The translations under genes and the position numbers were made by a program. This document shows positions 19,942-30,247 of a stretch of 64,000 bases of DNA, piece after piece (positions within the stretch are counted from its first letter, which is position 1; each line of letters begins with the position of its first letter). Location of the stretch: NCBI RefSeq assembly GCF_000287055.2, contig NZ_AJYQ02000086.1:1-64000 (forward strand). Direction: 5' to 3'. A model generated the notes under the pieces. It worked only from the letters and a program-made list of their open reading frames with translations. It had not been told where the DNA came from and ran no database searches. Source of the DNA: Vibrio genomosp. F10 str. ZF-129. Its GTDB lineage: Bacteria > Pseudomonadota > Gammaproteobacteria > Enterobacterales > Vibrionaceae.

Positions 19942-20541
19942 ATGAAGAAGCTGTTTGCAATTTTCGCAACCCTAATGCTGAGTATTACAGCTCACGCGGC
20001 ACAGTTTGAAGAAGGAACACACTATAAAGTGCTCGATCTTGAGCCTTCAAAAAAGCCGATAGTCACGGAGTTTTTCTCTTTCTACTGCCCTCACTGTAAT
20101 TCACTGGAACCTGTTATTGAACAAATGAAACAACAGCTACCAGAAGACGCTAAGCTACTGAAAAGCCATGTTTCATTCATGGGCGGATCAATGGGTAAAC
20201 CGGTCAGTAAAGCGTATGCCACGATGATCGCTCTAAAAGTCGAAGACAAAATGGTCCCAGTCCTTTTTAATCGCATCCATAACATGGGCAAGCCACCCAA
20301 AAATGAAGAAGAGTTGCGCCAAATATTCTTGGATGAAGGCGTTGATGGCAAGAAATACGACGCGGCATATAATGGTTTTGCCGTCGATTCCATGGTTCGC
20401 CGTTTTGATAAACAGTTTCAAGACAGTGGCCTAACTGGTGTCCCTGCTCTCGTGGTCAATAACCGCTACCTTGTTCAAGCTCAGTCAATCAAAACGACGA
20501 CGGAATACTTCGAACTAGTGAATTACTTGCTGACCAAGTAG
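19942..20541 (+). CDS. dsbA: Thiol:disulfide interchange protein DsbA
   Basis: A 199-residue periplasmic oxidase that introduces disulfide bonds. Signal peptide 1-19 ends in AHA-A; the active site is C49-P-H-C52 in FYCPHC, and the cis-proline loop is TGVPALVV near residue 165. The ATG at 19942 is preferred to one at 19930 because GGAG (19932-19935) lies upstream at the right distance and gives a normal signal peptide. It is the equivalent of V. cholerae TcpG. Probably cotranscribed with srkA; terminated at 20571. Confidence 0.96.
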   Translation: MKKLFAIFATLMLSITAHAAQFEEGTHYKVLDLEPSKKPIVTEFFSFYCPHCNSLEPVIEQMKQQLPEDAKLLKSHVSFMGGSMGKPVSKAYATMIALKVEDKMVPVLFNRIHNMGKPPKNEEELRQIFLDEGVDGKKYDAAYNGFAVDSMVRRFDKQFQDSGLTGVPALVVNNRYLVQAQSIKTTTEYFELVNYLLTK

Positions 20542-20570
20542 TTTTACCACCACAGAATCACCATCCAATG

Positions 20571-20599
20571 AAAGAGAACATAGTGCGTTCTCTTTTTTT
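20571..20599 (+). terminator. Terminator of dsbA
   Basis: Stem AAAGAGAAC / GTTCTCTTT with a 7-nt loop and a run of T's. Confidence 0.92.
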
Positions 20600-20670
20600 A
20601 TTAAAAAACGCTATAAGTACATAAATCATAACGTATAGTAGAAGCTCTTGTTCAGGTGATGGAGAACCTA

Positions 20671-21627
20671 ATGAAAGCCAGCTATATCTTACTTTTTACC
20701 TTACTGACTGCCGCCCCTACTTACGCCAAACTGGGCTCTAGCAATGGGTTTAGCGGAGAGATCTCTCTCAATACTGGGTATATCTCCACTCAATCGCATC
20801 TCAATACCAACGCTAATGCCATTCTAACCGGTTTAGATCAAACCGCAGAAACCGATGACACAGTGATTGTTGCCCCGCTAGGTAATCTTGCCTATACATT
20901 CGGCCGATCAAACCAACAGGTCTATTTTGGTACGACTCGTGATGATATCGCGATAGGGACACTTGCCTTACAATTGGGTTATAAATATCAATTCCCTTCG
21001 AGAATGACAGTAGACATCGCCTACCTTCCAACGGTCATGTCGGGCAGTGAGTGGCAGAATCCTTACGAGACCACAACGGCACGCCAAGAAACCGATGTCG
21101 ACGGTAACGCTTATCGATTAAAGCTGTCGAATATTGGAGGGAGCTTATTCTCTCTCGACATGGCCTACGCTGATAAAGAGGTTGAGCAGGATGCCCTGGT
21201 CAATACCGCATTAGCTCGTGACGCCAAAACCTTTCTCATCAAAGGGCAAGTAAGAATACCTCTAAGCCGCACGACCATGCTGCTGCCTGCCATCGCGTAT
21301 ATTGAAAGCGATGCACAAGGGGAAGCCAATTCTTACCAGGGGTACCGAAGTGAACTGAGTCTGTTTCAATCAATCGGTGAGCATAACATCGCTTTAACCG
21401 CGGCCTATTCTCAGCATGACTATCAAGCGGGTAATCACTTATTTGGAAATCAAATACGTAACGATGATGGATTGAAATTTTTTGTCGCCTATGAATACCA
21501 AAACTTGATGGGCTGGCAAAATTGGTCTTTCATTTCTTTCGTTGGGTATAGCCAAACCGATGCAAATATTAACTTTTATGATGAATCTCAAAGCATCGTA
21601 ACACTGGGGGTTAACTACAAATTCTAA
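20671..21627 (+). CDS. DUF2860 family exported beta-barrel-like protein
   Basis: A 319-residue protein with a cleavable signal peptide (about 1-20, ending TYA) and a body of alternating strands rich in Gly, Asn and aromatic residues, ending in the C-terminal aromatic VNYKF typical of outer-membrane beta-barrels. It fits the DUF2860 family, known mainly from vibrios. ATG at 20671 has GGAG at 20661-20664; GTG and ATG codons at 20656/20659 are unlikely starts. Function unknown. A 9-bp stem-loop (21649-21674) follows. Single gene. Confidence 0.8.
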   Translation: MKASYILLFTLLTAAPTYAKLGSSNGFSGEISLNTGYISTQSHLNTNANAILTGLDQTAETDDTVIVAPLGNLAYTFGRSNQQVYFGTTRDDIAIGTLALQLGYKYQFPSRMTVDIAYLPTVMSGSEWQNPYETTTARQETDVDGNAYRLKLSNIGGSLFSLDMAYADKEVEQDALVNTALARDAKTFLIKGQVRIPLSRTTMLLPAIAYIESDAQGEANSYQGYRSELSLFQSIGEHNIALTAAYSQHDYQAGNHLFGNQIRNDDGLKFFVAYEYQNLMGWQNWSFISFVGYSQTDANINFYDESQSIVTLGVNYKF

Positions 21628-21648
21628 TCTCTAGATCATAAATTAGAA

Positions 21649-21674
21649 CCGCCATAAACATCAGGTTATGGCGG
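21649..21674. other. Stem-loop between DUF2860 gene and comM
   Basis: CCGCCATAA (21649-21657) pairs with TTATGGCGG (21666-21674). There is no U-run, so it is an incomplete terminator at the junction of two convergent genes. Confidence 0.5.
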
Positions 21675-21743
21675 ATTAATGATCGCGACACATCTTTAAA
21701 ATAAGATAACCTATTATGTTATGCCGCCTTGTTAACCATCTTC

Positions 21744-23267
21744 TTAGACCGCTTGTAAGGTCAGCTGCTTTAACAATCGATCCATCGCTCGATACCCAAG
21801 CGCCTCTGCTAAGTGAGGCTTCTCTATTCTCTCTGCACCGTCGAGATCGGCAATGGTTCGAGCGACCTTAATGATCCGATGATAAGCACGAATAGAAAGA
21901 CCAAGGCGATGCAAAGCGGTTTCTAAAAACTGAGCATCGACTTTTTCCAACGGGCAATATTGATCGATATCTCGGCTACCAAGCAGCGCATTAACCACGC
22001 CACTTCGCTCATGCATTCGTTCTCTGGCGATTTTCACTCGTTGTTTTACCACCTCAGTAGGCTCACCTCTGTCTCCACCTTCTGTAAGAACGCCTTTGGG
22101 TAGCACTGGAATTTCTATCGACATATCAAACCGATCAAGCAGTGGACCAGAAAGTCGACTCAAGTAGCGCAGAATCAATTGAGGATTGGTACGCGTATGA
22201 CTTCCCTCGTAATAACCAGTAGGACTTGGGTTTAACGCCCCAACCAATTGAAAGCGAGCTGGGAAACGGGTTTTTCCTTGAGCGCGAGAAATCACGATCT
22301 CACCCGACTCCAAAGGTTCTCGCAATGAATCGAGCACTTTTCTTTCAAATTCGGGCATTTCATCCAAAAAGAGTAACCCGTTATGGGCTAAAGAAATCTC
22401 TCCGGGCCGAGGAATCGAGCCTCCCCCCACCAGCGCCGCCATCGAACTTGAATGATGAGGCGAGCGAAACGGCCGCTTTTTCCAGTTGTGCTCATTGATT
22501 TCTTGTTGAGTTAAGGATGCAACCGAAGCCGTTTCCATCGCTTCATTCACTGACATTTCGGGCAGTAAATCACACAGCCTAGACGCCAGCATGGTTTTTC
22601 CAGTGCCAGGTGGCCCCAAAAAAAGTAAATTGTGGTTTCCTGCAGCGGCAATCTCTAACGCTCGTTTACCTTGCTGTTGGCCTATAATATCTTGCAAGTC
22701 GCGTGTCAGTTTAGCGTCACTGAATTTGGCTTTAGTTTGAAACAGCTGGAGGGACTGCTGCCCGCACAATTCTGCACACACTTCCAGTAAGCTCTGCGCT
22801 GACTTATGTATCTCCTTACCAACCAAGGCAGCCTGATCACCATTTAAGTGTGGAACAATAAGACAGCGCTTAGATTTTTGGGCCGCAAGCGCAGCTGGTA
22901 ATACCCCTTTGATCGCTCGTAATTCACCAGAAAGCGCCAACTCACCGATAAACTCGCGCTGCGCTAATTTATCGATGGGAATCTGTTCACACGCCGCCAA
23001 AATACCCAATGCAATAGGGAGGTCAAATCGGCCGCCTTCTTTGGGTAAATCTGCCGGTGCCAAATTGACCGTAATCCGCTTTGCTGGGAACTCAAATCGA
23101 GAATTAATAATGGCGCTGCGAACGCGATCTTTTGCTTCTTTGACCGTAGTTTCAGGCAGCCCGACCAAGCTAAATCCTGGCAACCCATTACTGATATGAA
23201 CTTCTACCGTCACTTCTGGTGCTTCAACACCTACACTCGCGCGGCTATGAACGATGGCTAACCCCAT
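21744..23267 (-). CDS. comM: Mg-chelatase-like AAA+ helicase ComM (YifB)
   Basis: A 507-residue YifB/ComM protein, a hexameric helicase that promotes branch migration during natural transformation. An N-terminal Lon-type (ChlI) domain (residues 1-170) is followed by an AAA+ module with Walker A GPPGTGKT (218-225), Walker B LLFLDEMPEF and a C-terminal Mg-chelatase domain with the arginine-bearing RARER-type region near RDIDQYCP. The frame is intact. It is divergent from the ilv operon, exactly as yifB is in E. coli. With dprA it suggests that the strain can be naturally competent. Confidence 0.94.
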   Translation of the reverse strand: MGLAIVHSRASVGVEAPEVTVEVHISNGLPGFSLVGLPETTVKEAKDRVRSAIINSRFEFPAKRITVNLAPADLPKEGGRFDLPIALGILAACEQIPIDKLAQREFIGELALSGELRAIKGVLPAALAAQKSKRCLIVPHLNGDQAALVGKEIHKSAQSLLEVCAELCGQQSLQLFQTKAKFSDAKLTRDLQDIIGQQQGKRALEIAAAGNHNLLFLGPPGTGKTMLASRLCDLLPEMSVNEAMETASVASLTQQEINEHNWKKRPFRSPHHSSSMAALVGGGSIPRPGEISLAHNGLLFLDEMPEFERKVLDSLREPLESGEIVISRAQGKTRFPARFQLVGALNPSPTGYYEGSHTRTNPQLILRYLSRLSGPLLDRFDMSIEIPVLPKGVLTEGGDRGEPTEVVKQRVKIARERMHERSGVVNALLGSRDIDQYCPLEKVDAQFLETALHRLGLSIRAYHRIIKVARTIADLDGAERIEKPHLAEALGYRAMDRLLKQLTLQAV

Positions 23268-23379
23268 TTACCTTACCTACTGAAACCGATTCACATGAAC
23301 AATTGAATGGTTCTTTTTTGAATGAGGGTGTTATATAACCCGCCTAGAGGCTGAGGAAATGTGAAAAAAGAATGAGTTT

Positions 23380-23408
23380 TTGCTTGTCATTTAACGGAAT
23401 TCTATGTT
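23380..23408 (+). promoter_or_regulatory. Probable ilv operon promoter
   Basis: TTGCTT (23380-23385), a 17-bp spacer and TATGTT (23403-23408) lie 66 bp before the leader peptide. The A/T-rich stretch to 23474 would be the transcript's 5' end. It is a sequence match only. Confidence 0.45.
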
Positions 23409-23474
23409 ACCACTAGGTACGCAACATATTTTGTTCAATATTTATAAAATACAAAAACGAAGATAAAAAATAAA

Positions 23475-23564
23475 ATGAACTTCAAAGCTCGCCTTAACAC
23501 TCTGGTACTCCTGATTATCGTGGTCATTATTGACACCGCGCAGGGGATAGTGGGCAGCAAGTAA
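23475..23564 (+). CDS. ilvL: ilv operon leader peptide
   Basis: A 29-residue peptide, too short for ordinary gene calling, starting MNFKARLNTLVLL and continuing IIVVII. Residues 10-19 are an unbroken run of Leu, Val and Ile, with further Ile/Val at 25-26. Ribosome stalling at these codons when charged Leu-, Val- or Ile-tRNA is scarce would control the attenuator at 23577-23612. The sequence differs from E. coli IlvL but has the same length and logic. Confidence 0.9.
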   Translation: MNFKARLNTLVLLIIVVIIDTAQGIVGSK

Positions 23565-23576
23565 CCACAAGATTTT

Positions 23577-23612
23577 AAAAACCCCCGCACTGAAAAGTCC
23601 GGGGGTTTTTTT
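23577..23612 (+). terminator. ilv attenuator
   Basis: AAAAACCCCCG (23577-23587) pairs with CGGGGGTTTTT; an inner ACT/AGT pairing closes a GAAA tetraloop. Seven T's follow. It starts 12 nt after the ilvL stop, the position expected for a multivalent amino-acid attenuator. Confidence 0.92.
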
Positions 23613-23757
23613 ACAATTAGTACACTAAAAATTGAAGCACATCCGACCGAATACAACCAAGGTTCAGTCGAGAAATGACAGGAAGAATGGGAGCGCACAT
23701 GACGTGCAAAAATAATGGAAGTCACTACGAGCCAAGTCGTAGTATGAGAGGGATACG

Positions 23758-25404
23758 ATGAAAGGAGCAGATTTAGTCGTATCCGCATTAAAACAACAAG
23801 GCATAAAAACCGTCTTTGGTTACCCTGGTGGTGCCATTATGCCTATCTACGATGCCCTTTATGAGTGTGGTGTAGAACATATTTTATGTCGCCATGAACA
23901 AGGCGCGGCAATGGCAGCGATTGGTATGGCGCGATCATCACAAGATGTCGCTGTCTGCATGGCGACCTCTGGTCCAGGCGCGACTAACCTCGTCACCGGC
24001 CTTGCCGATGCTTTCATGGATTCAATTCCTTTAGTTGCAATTACCGGACAAGTTGCCAGCTCCCACATTGGTACTGATGCTTTTCAAGAAATGGATGTCA
24101 TCGGTATGTCTCTTTCTTGTACTAAACACAGTTATCTCGTGACTGATATCCATGACCTAGCACCAACACTTGCAGAAGCATTTGAAGTCGCGAAAGCGGG
24201 TCGACCAGGCCCTGTCATCGTCGATATTGCGAAAGATGTTCAGTTAGCTGAAGCCCCTGTCGAAACCTTACCGGATTTCGAACATATCCCATTTCCAGTA
24301 CCAACGCCTGAAGCGTTTCGCCTAGCGAATGCATTGCTTCGTGAATCGAAGCGCCCCGTTTTATACGTTGGCGGCGGCGTTCAACTCGGCAGAGCCACTG
24401 ACTCCGTTCGTCAGTTTCTCGCTGACAACCCAATGCCATCCGTGAGTACATTGAAAGGCTTGGGAACGATTAACCGCCACGACCCACATTATCTTGGTAT
24501 GTTGGGGATGCACGGCACAAAAGCCGCCAACCTTATCGTCCAAGAAAGTGACCTTTTGATCGTTGTCGGTGCGCGTTTCGATGACCGTGTGACCGGAAAA
24601 CTCGATACCTTCGCGCCTCATGCTAAAGTCATTCATATTGATATTGATGCCGCTGAAATCAACAAGCTTCGTCATGCCAACGCAGCATTACGTGGTGATA
24701 TTCGTGAAATACTGCCGAAACTGAAATGCACTCACGACATCAGCTCTTGGGCTCACCACAGTGAGGGGCTGCGTACCGCCTTTACATGGCGATATGATCA
24801 CCCGGGCGATCTTATCTTTGCCCCACTTTTGCTTAAGCAATTATCGGACATGATGCCAGACAGCTCTATCGTCTCTACCGATGTTGGCCAACACCAAATG
24901 TGGGCAGCGCAACACATTCAGCCTCGTGATCCACAAAACTTCATCACATCTGCGGGTTTAGGGACAATGGGCTTTGGTTTACCGGCTGCAATGGGAGCTG
25001 CCGTTGCTCGACCTGATGATCAGTCCATCCTGATTTCTGGTGACGGCTCTTTCATGATGAATATTCAAGAGCTTGGCACCTTAAAACGTCGCCAAATTCC
25101 AGTCAAAATGGTGTTGTTGAACAACTCTCGTTTAGGCATGGTTCGCCAGTGGCAATCCTTATTCTTTGACGGCCGCCACAGCGAAACGATTTTGGATGAT
25201 AACCCTGACTTTGTCATGCTAGCTAAAGCATTTGATATTCCAGGAAAAACCATCACTCGCAAAGAAGAAGTTGAACCGGCGTTAAAAGAAATGCTCGAAA
25301 GTAAAACAGCATACCTTTTACATGTCCTGATCGATGAAGAAGAAAATGTTTGGCCACTCGTACCACCGGGTGCATCAAACAGTGAAATGTTGGAGAACAC
25401 CTAA
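23758..25404 (+). CDS. ilvG: Acetolactate synthase II, large subunit
   Basis: A 548-residue ThDP-dependent enzyme condensing pyruvate with pyruvate or 2-oxobutyrate, the first common step to Val/Leu and Ile. ThDP/FAD features are present: the N-terminal [14 protein letters not shown] with [10 protein letters not shown] (the catalytic glutamate region), and the metal-binding [12 protein letters not shown]...LLNN motif. The frame is intact, unlike E. coli K-12 ilvG. GAGGG SD before ATG. It overlaps ilvM by one base (TAATG). Confidence 0.97.
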   Translation: MKGADLVVSALKQQGIKTVFGYPGGAIMPIYDALYECGVEHILCRHEQGAAMAAIGMARSSQDVAVCMATSGPGATNLVTGLADAFMDSIPLVAITGQVASSHIGTDAFQEMDVIGMSLSCTKHSYLVTDIHDLAPTLAEAFEVAKAGRPGPVIVDIAKDVQLAEAPVETLPDFEHIPFPVPTPEAFRLANALLRESKRPVLYVGGGVQLGRATDSVRQFLADNPMPSVSTLKGLGTINRHDPHYLGMLGMHGTKAANLIVQESDLLIVVGARFDDRVTGKLDTFAPHAKVIHIDIDAAEINKLRHANAALRGDIREILPKLKCTHDISSWAHHSEGLRTAFTWRYDHPGDLIFAPLLLKQLSDMMPDSSIVSTDVGQHQMWAAQHIQPRDPQNFITSAGLGTMGFGLPAAMGAAVARPDDQSILISGDGSFMMNIQELGTLKRRQIPVKMVLLNNSRLGMVRQWQSLFFDGRHSETILDDNPDFVMLAKAFDIPGKTITRKEEVEPALKEMLESKTAYLLHVLIDEEENVWPLVPPGASNSEMLENT

Positions 25405-25688
25405 TGGAAAGATATTTCTTAGATATTAAAGCCGATGATAAACCGGTTCTATTAGAGCGCGTTTTACGCGTCGTTCGCCACCGCGGCTTTGTTGTAAAAC
25501 AAGTGGCGGGAACACAAAATCACGACAGCAAAATTGCAAGTGTAGAAATTATTGTCGATAGCGATCGACCTATTGAATTTCTCACTAATCAGATTGAAAA
25601 ATTATGGGATGTGATCAGCGTTGAAGTGACCAAAATCGACAATAACGAACTCCCTAACAACAACTTACAACACACACTTAACGCTTAA
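25404..25688 (+). CDS. ilvM: Acetolactate synthase II, small regulatory subunit
   Basis: A 94-residue ACT-domain subunit ([29 protein letters not shown] start; second half IEFLTNQIEKLWDV). It stabilises and modulates IlvG. The start overlaps the ilvG stop, so translation is coupled. It is short, as is typical of isozyme II, which is insensitive to valine in relatives. Confidence 0.94.
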   Translation: MERYFLDIKADDKPVLLERVLRVVRHRGFVVKQVAGTQNHDSKIASVEIIVDSDRPIEFLTNQIEKLWDVISVEVTKIDNNELPNNNLQHTLNA

Positions 25689-25699
25689 GGAAGATAATA

Positions 25700-26665
25700 A
25701 TGTCTAAAAAAACAGCTGACTACATTTGGTTTAATGGTGAGATGGTTCCTTGGGCTGAGGCCAATGTTCACGTTCTTACTCATGCTATGCACTATGGCAC
25801 TTCTGTATTTGAAGGCGTGCGCTGCTACAACACACCAAATGGGCCAGTTATCTTCCGTCACCCAGAGCATGCAAGACGCCTAAAAGATTCCGCGAAAATA
25901 TACCGTTTTCCAATTCCTTACACGGAAGAAGAAATCATGGAAGCGACACGCGAGACTCTGCGCCAAAATAAACTCGAATCCGCTTACATTCGCCCACTTG
26001 GCTTTGTTGGTAATGTTGGCCTGGGTGTTTGTCCACCAGAAGACTCGATCATGGATCTGATTATTGCGGCTTTCCCTTGGGGATCTTACCTTGGTGAAGA
26101 AGCATTAGAGAACGGCGTTGATGCGATGATTTCTAGCTGGAACCGTGCGGCACCGAACACGATACCGACGGCGGCTAAAGCGGGCGGTAACTATCTTTCT
26201 TCACTGCTTGTTGGTGGAGAAGCGCGTCGTCATGGCTACGATGAAGGCATTGCGTTAAGTGTTGATGGCTACCTATCTGAAGGTGCAGGTGAGAACATCT
26301 TTGTGATTCGCAATGGCGTTCTTTCGACACCACCAGCAACCAGTGCCATTTTGCCGGGTATTACACGTGACACAATCATCACTCTAGCACGCGAGCGTGG
26401 TTACGAAGTTCGTGAAGAAAATATTGCTCGTGAAGCACTCTACCTTGCTGACGAAGTGTTCATGACTGGAACCGCAGCAGAAATTGTTCCAGTACGCTCT
26501 GTGGATAAAATTGAAGTGGGTACAGGAAAACGCGGCCCAATCACTAAAGTATTGCAAGCGGATTACTTTGGTTTATTTAACGGCACCACAGAAGACAAGT
26601 GGGGTTGGCTTGACTACATTTACCCAGAGAACAAGCCCCAACAAAGCACTCCGTCTGCGAAGTAA
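25700..26665 (+). CDS. ilvE: Branched-chain amino acid aminotransferase
   Basis: A 321-residue fold-type IV PLP enzyme, making Val, Leu and Ile from their 2-oxo acids with glutamate. The PLP lysine is K160 in [12 protein letters not shown]; the N-terminal [14 protein letters not shown] and the C-terminal [12 protein letters not shown] motifs are present. SD AAGGAAG upstream. Part of the ilvGMEDA transcript. Confidence 0.97.
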   Translation: MSKKTADYIWFNGEMVPWAEANVHVLTHAMHYGTSVFEGVRCYNTPNGPVIFRHPEHARRLKDSAKIYRFPIPYTEEEIMEATRETLRQNKLESAYIRPLGFVGNVGLGVCPPEDSIMDLIIAAFPWGSYLGEEALENGVDAMISSWNRAAPNTIPTAAKAGGNYLSSLLVGGEARRHGYDEGIALSVDGYLSEGAGENIFVIRNGVLSTPPATSAILPGITRDTIITLARERGYEVREENIAREALYLADEVFMTGTAAEIVPVRSVDKIEVGTGKRGPITKVLQADYFGLFNGTTEDKWGWLDYIYPENKPQQSTPSAK

Positions 26666-26682
26666 TAGAAAAGGAAATTCAA

Positions 26683-28539
26683 ATGTCTAAGACTCCAAAA
26701 AATACCTACCGCAGCGCGACCACAACTCATGGACGCAACATGGCGGGCGCACGAGCATTGTGGCGTGCAACGGGCGTAAAAGATGAAGATTTCGGCAAGC
26801 CGATCATCGCTGTTGTTAACTCATTCACGCAATTTGTTCCCGGTCACGTACATCTAAAAGACATGGGGCAACTGGTTGCTCGAGAGATTGAAAAAGCCGG
26901 TGGTATCGCCAAAGAATTCAACACCATCGCTGTGGATGATGGCATCGCAATGGGCCACGGTGGCATGCTTTACTCGCTACCATCTCGTGAAATTATTGCC
27001 GATTCAGTCGAGTACATGGTCAATGCGCACTGTGCCGACGCCATGGTGTGTATCTCGAACTGTGACAAAATCACCCCAGGAATGATGATGGCCGCTATGC
27101 GCCTTAACATTCCGGCGATTTTTGTATCAGGCGGCCCAATGGAAGCAGGTAAAACCAAGCTTTCCGATCAAATCATCAAGCTCGACTTGGTCGATGCCAT
27201 GATTCAAGGCGCTGATCCAACGGTTTCAGATGAACAAAGCGAGCAAGTTGAACGATCAGCATGCCCAACATGTGGCTCTTGCTCTGGTATGTTTACAGCG
27301 AACTCAATGAACTGTTTAACGGAAGCGTTAGGGCTGTCTCAGCCAGGTAACGGTTCTATGCTGGCAACACACGCCGATCGTGAGCAGTTGTTCATCAATG
27401 CAGGTAAGCGTGTCGTTGATCTAACCAGACGTTACTACGAAGAAGGCGACGATTCAGCACTGCCACGCAACATAGCTAACCGAGCCGCGTTTGAAAACGC
27501 CATGGCACTTGATATTGCCATGGGCGGTTCAAGTAATACGGTTTTACACCTTATTGCAGCGGCTCTTGAAGGTGAGGTTGATTTTGATATGGACGATATC
27601 GACGCCATGTCGCGTCGTGTTCCACACCTATGTAAAGTTGCCCCATCCACCCCTAAATATCATATGGAAGATGTTCACCGTGCAGGCGGTGTGATGGCTA
27701 TCCTTGGTGAGCTTGACCGTGCAGGCCTACTCAACGGTGACACTCGCACAGTACTCAATATGTCGATGAAAGAGCAGCTTGCTCAATACGACATTATGCA
27801 AACAGACGATGAAGACGTTCTCAAATTCTACCGAGCTGGCCCTGCTGGTATTCGTACCACCAAAGCCTTTTCACAAGATTGCCGTTGGGATCGTTTAGAC
27901 GATGACCGTAAAGAAGGGTGCATTCGCACCATAGACAATGCGTTCAGCCAAGAAGGCGGACTGGCCGTTCTTTCAGGTAACATTGCGGTCGACGGTTGTA
28001 TCGTTAAGACGGCTGGTGTAGATGAAGAAAACTTAACATTCCAAGGCCCTGCCATTGTATTTGAAAGCCAAGATGACGCTGTTGAAAATATCTTAGGCGG
28101 AAAAGTCAAAGCGGGCGAAGTGGTTGTTATTCGTTACGAAGGCCCGAAAGGCGGCCCAGGTATGCAAGAAATGCTCTACCCTACGACTTACCTTAAATCA
28201 ATGGGACTCGGTAAATCTTGTGCACTGCTGACTGATGGCCGTTTCTCTGGCGGTACATCCGGTCTTTCTATTGGTCACGTATCTCCAGAAGCAGCAAGTG
28301 GCGGTGCGATTGGTCTAGTGAAAAATGGCGATATCATCACTATTGATATTCCAAGTCGTTCCATCACGCTCGATGTGTCTGAAGATGAACTGGCAGCGCG
28401 ACGCACAGCGCAAGATACAATGGGTTGGAAACCAGTCAATCGCGAACGTGTTGTATCACTTGCACTTAAAGCCTATGCGAGCCTGGCAACAAGTGCAGAC
28501 AAAGGCGCGGTACGCGATAAGTCTAAGCTAGAAGGGTAA
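26683..28539 (+). CDS. ilvD: Dihydroxy-acid dehydratase
   Basis: A 618-residue iron–sulphur dehydratase converting dihydroxy-acids to 2-oxo acids for Val/Leu and Ile. The cluster-binding cysteines are in [12 protein letters not shown] and [11 protein letters not shown], and the C-terminal GGPGMQEML and [10 protein letters not shown] segments are conserved. Full length (E. coli 616). A cluster sensitive to O2 and superoxide is typical for the family. Confidence 0.98.
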   Translation: MSKTPKNTYRSATTTHGRNMAGARALWRATGVKDEDFGKPIIAVVNSFTQFVPGHVHLKDMGQLVAREIEKAGGIAKEFNTIAVDDGIAMGHGGMLYSLPSREIIADSVEYMVNAHCADAMVCISNCDKITPGMMMAAMRLNIPAIFVSGGPMEAGKTKLSDQIIKLDLVDAMIQGADPTVSDEQSEQVERSACPTCGSCSGMFTANSMNCLTEALGLSQPGNGSMLATHADREQLFINAGKRVVDLTRRYYEEGDDSALPRNIANRAAFENAMALDIAMGGSSNTVLHLIAAALEGEVDFDMDDIDAMSRRVPHLCKVAPSTPKYHMEDVHRAGGVMAILGELDRAGLLNGDTRTVLNMSMKEQLAQYDIMQTDDEDVLKFYRAGPAGIRTTKAFSQDCRWDRLDDDRKEGCIRTIDNAFSQEGGLAVLSGNIAVDGCIVKTAGVDEENLTFQGPAIVFESQDDAVENILGGKVKAGEVVVIRYEGPKGGPGMQEMLYPTTYLKSMGLGKSCALLTDGRFSGGTSGLSIGHVSPEAASGGAIGLVKNGDIITIDIPSRSITLDVSEDELAARRTAQDTMGWKPVNRERVVSLALKAYASLATSADKGAVRDKSKLEG

Positions 28540-28543
28540 CCCC

Positions 28544-30091
28544 ATGACCGACGCTTTTTTAGCAAAGCAAGGGAAACAAACTGGCGCAGACTATCTGCGC
28601 CAAATCCTGAAAGCACCTGTCTACGAAGTCGCGATGGTCACCCCATTGCAAGATATGCCGCGCTTGTCCGAACGTTTGGGCAACCAGGTGCAACTGAAAC
28701 GTGAAGATCGTCAACCTGTACATTCGTTCAAGTTGCGTGGCGCGTACAACATGGTTGCAAGCTTGTCTGAAGCACAGAAAACTGAGGGCGTCATCGCCGC
28801 ATCCGCTGGCAACCATGCGCAAGGTTTAGCGATGTCAGGAACAAAGCTGGGGATCACGACGACGATTGTGATGCCGAAGACAACCCCCGATATCAAAGTC
28901 GAGGCGGTTCGAAGCTTTGGTGGCAACGTTGTACTTCATGGCAGTAACTTTGATGAAGCGAAATCCGAAGCTGAACGGTTGTCAGAAAAGCACGGCTATA
29001 CCTTTGTTCCTCCCTTTGATCACCCATTAGTGATTGCAGGGCAAGGCACGATAGGCATGGAGATGTTGCAGCAAAATGGTCACCTAGATTATATCTTTGT
29101 GCCGGTTGGTGGCGGTGGTTTAGCGGCTGGGGTCTCGGTGTTAATCAAACAACTGATGCCTGAAATCAAAGTGATTGCCGTCGAGCCGGAAGATTCTTCC
29201 TGCCTCAAAGCCGCGCTTGATGCTGGTGAGCCTGTTGTTCTTGACCAAGTGAGCATGTTCGCAGATGGCGTTGCGGTCAAACGCATTGGTGATGAAACGT
29301 TCCGTTTATGTCAACAATACCTTGATGGGCATATTTCTGTCTCAAGTGACGAGATTTGCTCTGCGGTAAAAGACATCTTTGAAGATACACGTGCCATCGC
29401 TGAACCTTCAGGCGCCCTTGCCCTTGCAGGATTGAAGAAGTTTGCAGAGCAAAACCAACTGAAAGGCAAGCAACTCGCCACCATACTTTCAGGTGCGAAT
29501 ACCAACTTCCACGGTTTACGTTATGTTTCAGAGCGCTGTGAACTGGGTGAAAAACGTGAAGGCTTGCTCGCGGTGACCATTCCTGAACGCCAAGGCGCAT
29601 TCTTTGAATTTTGCGATCTTATTGGTGGCCGAGCTGTGACGGAGTTTAATTACCGCTACAACGACGATAGCCTAGCCAATATTTTTGTTGGTGTGCGTTT
29701 GCAAGGTGGGCAAGAAGAGCTCGAACACATCATTAACGATCTTCGCAACGGGGGATACCCTGTCGTGGATTTATCAGACGATGAAATGGCGAAACTACAC
29801 GTTCGCTACATGATTGGTGGTAAACCGTCGAAACCACTGAAAGAACGCTTATACAGTTTTGAATTTCCAGAATACCCTGGTGCATTGCTTAAGTTCTTAA
29901 GCACCCTCGGAACGCATTGGAACATTAGCCTGTTTAACTACCGTAACCATGGCGCCGACTATGGTCGAGTGTTGTGTGGTTTTGAACTGGATGAACATGA
30001 TTTAACTCGTTTTTCAGCGCACCTGCGTGAATTGGGTTATCAATGCAAAGACGAAACGGATAACCCTTCCTATCAGTTCTTTTTATCCTAA
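28544..30091 (+). CDS. ilvA: Threonine ammonia-lyase, biosynthetic
   Basis: A 515-residue PLP enzyme deaminating threonine to 2-oxobutyrate, the committed step to isoleucine. The PLP lysine is K63 in HSFKLRGAYN; a glycine-rich phosphate loop VGGGGLAAG follows at about 188. Two C-terminal ACT-like regulatory repeats (about 325-415 and 420-510) provide Ile feedback inhibition and Val activation, distinguishing it from the catabolic enzyme. Last gene of the operon; terminator at 30096. Confidence 0.97.
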   Translation: MTDAFLAKQGKQTGADYLRQILKAPVYEVAMVTPLQDMPRLSERLGNQVQLKREDRQPVHSFKLRGAYNMVASLSEAQKTEGVIAASAGNHAQGLAMSGTKLGITTTIVMPKTTPDIKVEAVRSFGGNVVLHGSNFDEAKSEAERLSEKHGYTFVPPFDHPLVIAGQGTIGMEMLQQNGHLDYIFVPVGGGGLAAGVSVLIKQLMPEIKVIAVEPEDSSCLKAALDAGEPVVLDQVSMFADGVAVKRIGDETFRLCQQYLDGHISVSSDEICSAVKDIFEDTRAIAEPSGALALAGLKKFAEQNQLKGKQLATILSGANTNFHGLRYVSERCELGEKREGLLAVTIPERQGAFFEFCDLIGGRAVTEFNYRYNDDSLANIFVGVRLQGGQEELEHIINDLRNGGYPVVDLSDDEMAKLHVRYMIGGKPSKPLKERLYSFEFPEYPGALLKFLSTLGTHWNISLFNYRNHGADYGRVLCGFELDEHDLTRFSAHLRELGYQCKDETDNPSYQFFLS

Positions 30092-30095
30092 ACTC

Positions 30096-30123
30096 AAAGC
30101 CAGTCACCTTGACTGGCTTTTTT
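30096..30123 (+). terminator. Terminator of the ilvGMEDA operon
   Basis: Stem AAAGCCAGTCA / TGACTGGCTTT with a CCT loop and following T's, five bases after the ilvA stop. Confidence 0.95.
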
Positions 30124-30247
30124 ATGCTGTACTGTTTAATTAATGCGTTTAGCACATAGATATAATGCTAAAGTTTCATTTTATTCATAGTTAGTTTCTC
30201 ACTACACTGTGTGTAATTTCATTGCTGTCCTTAAGTGGAGAATACGA

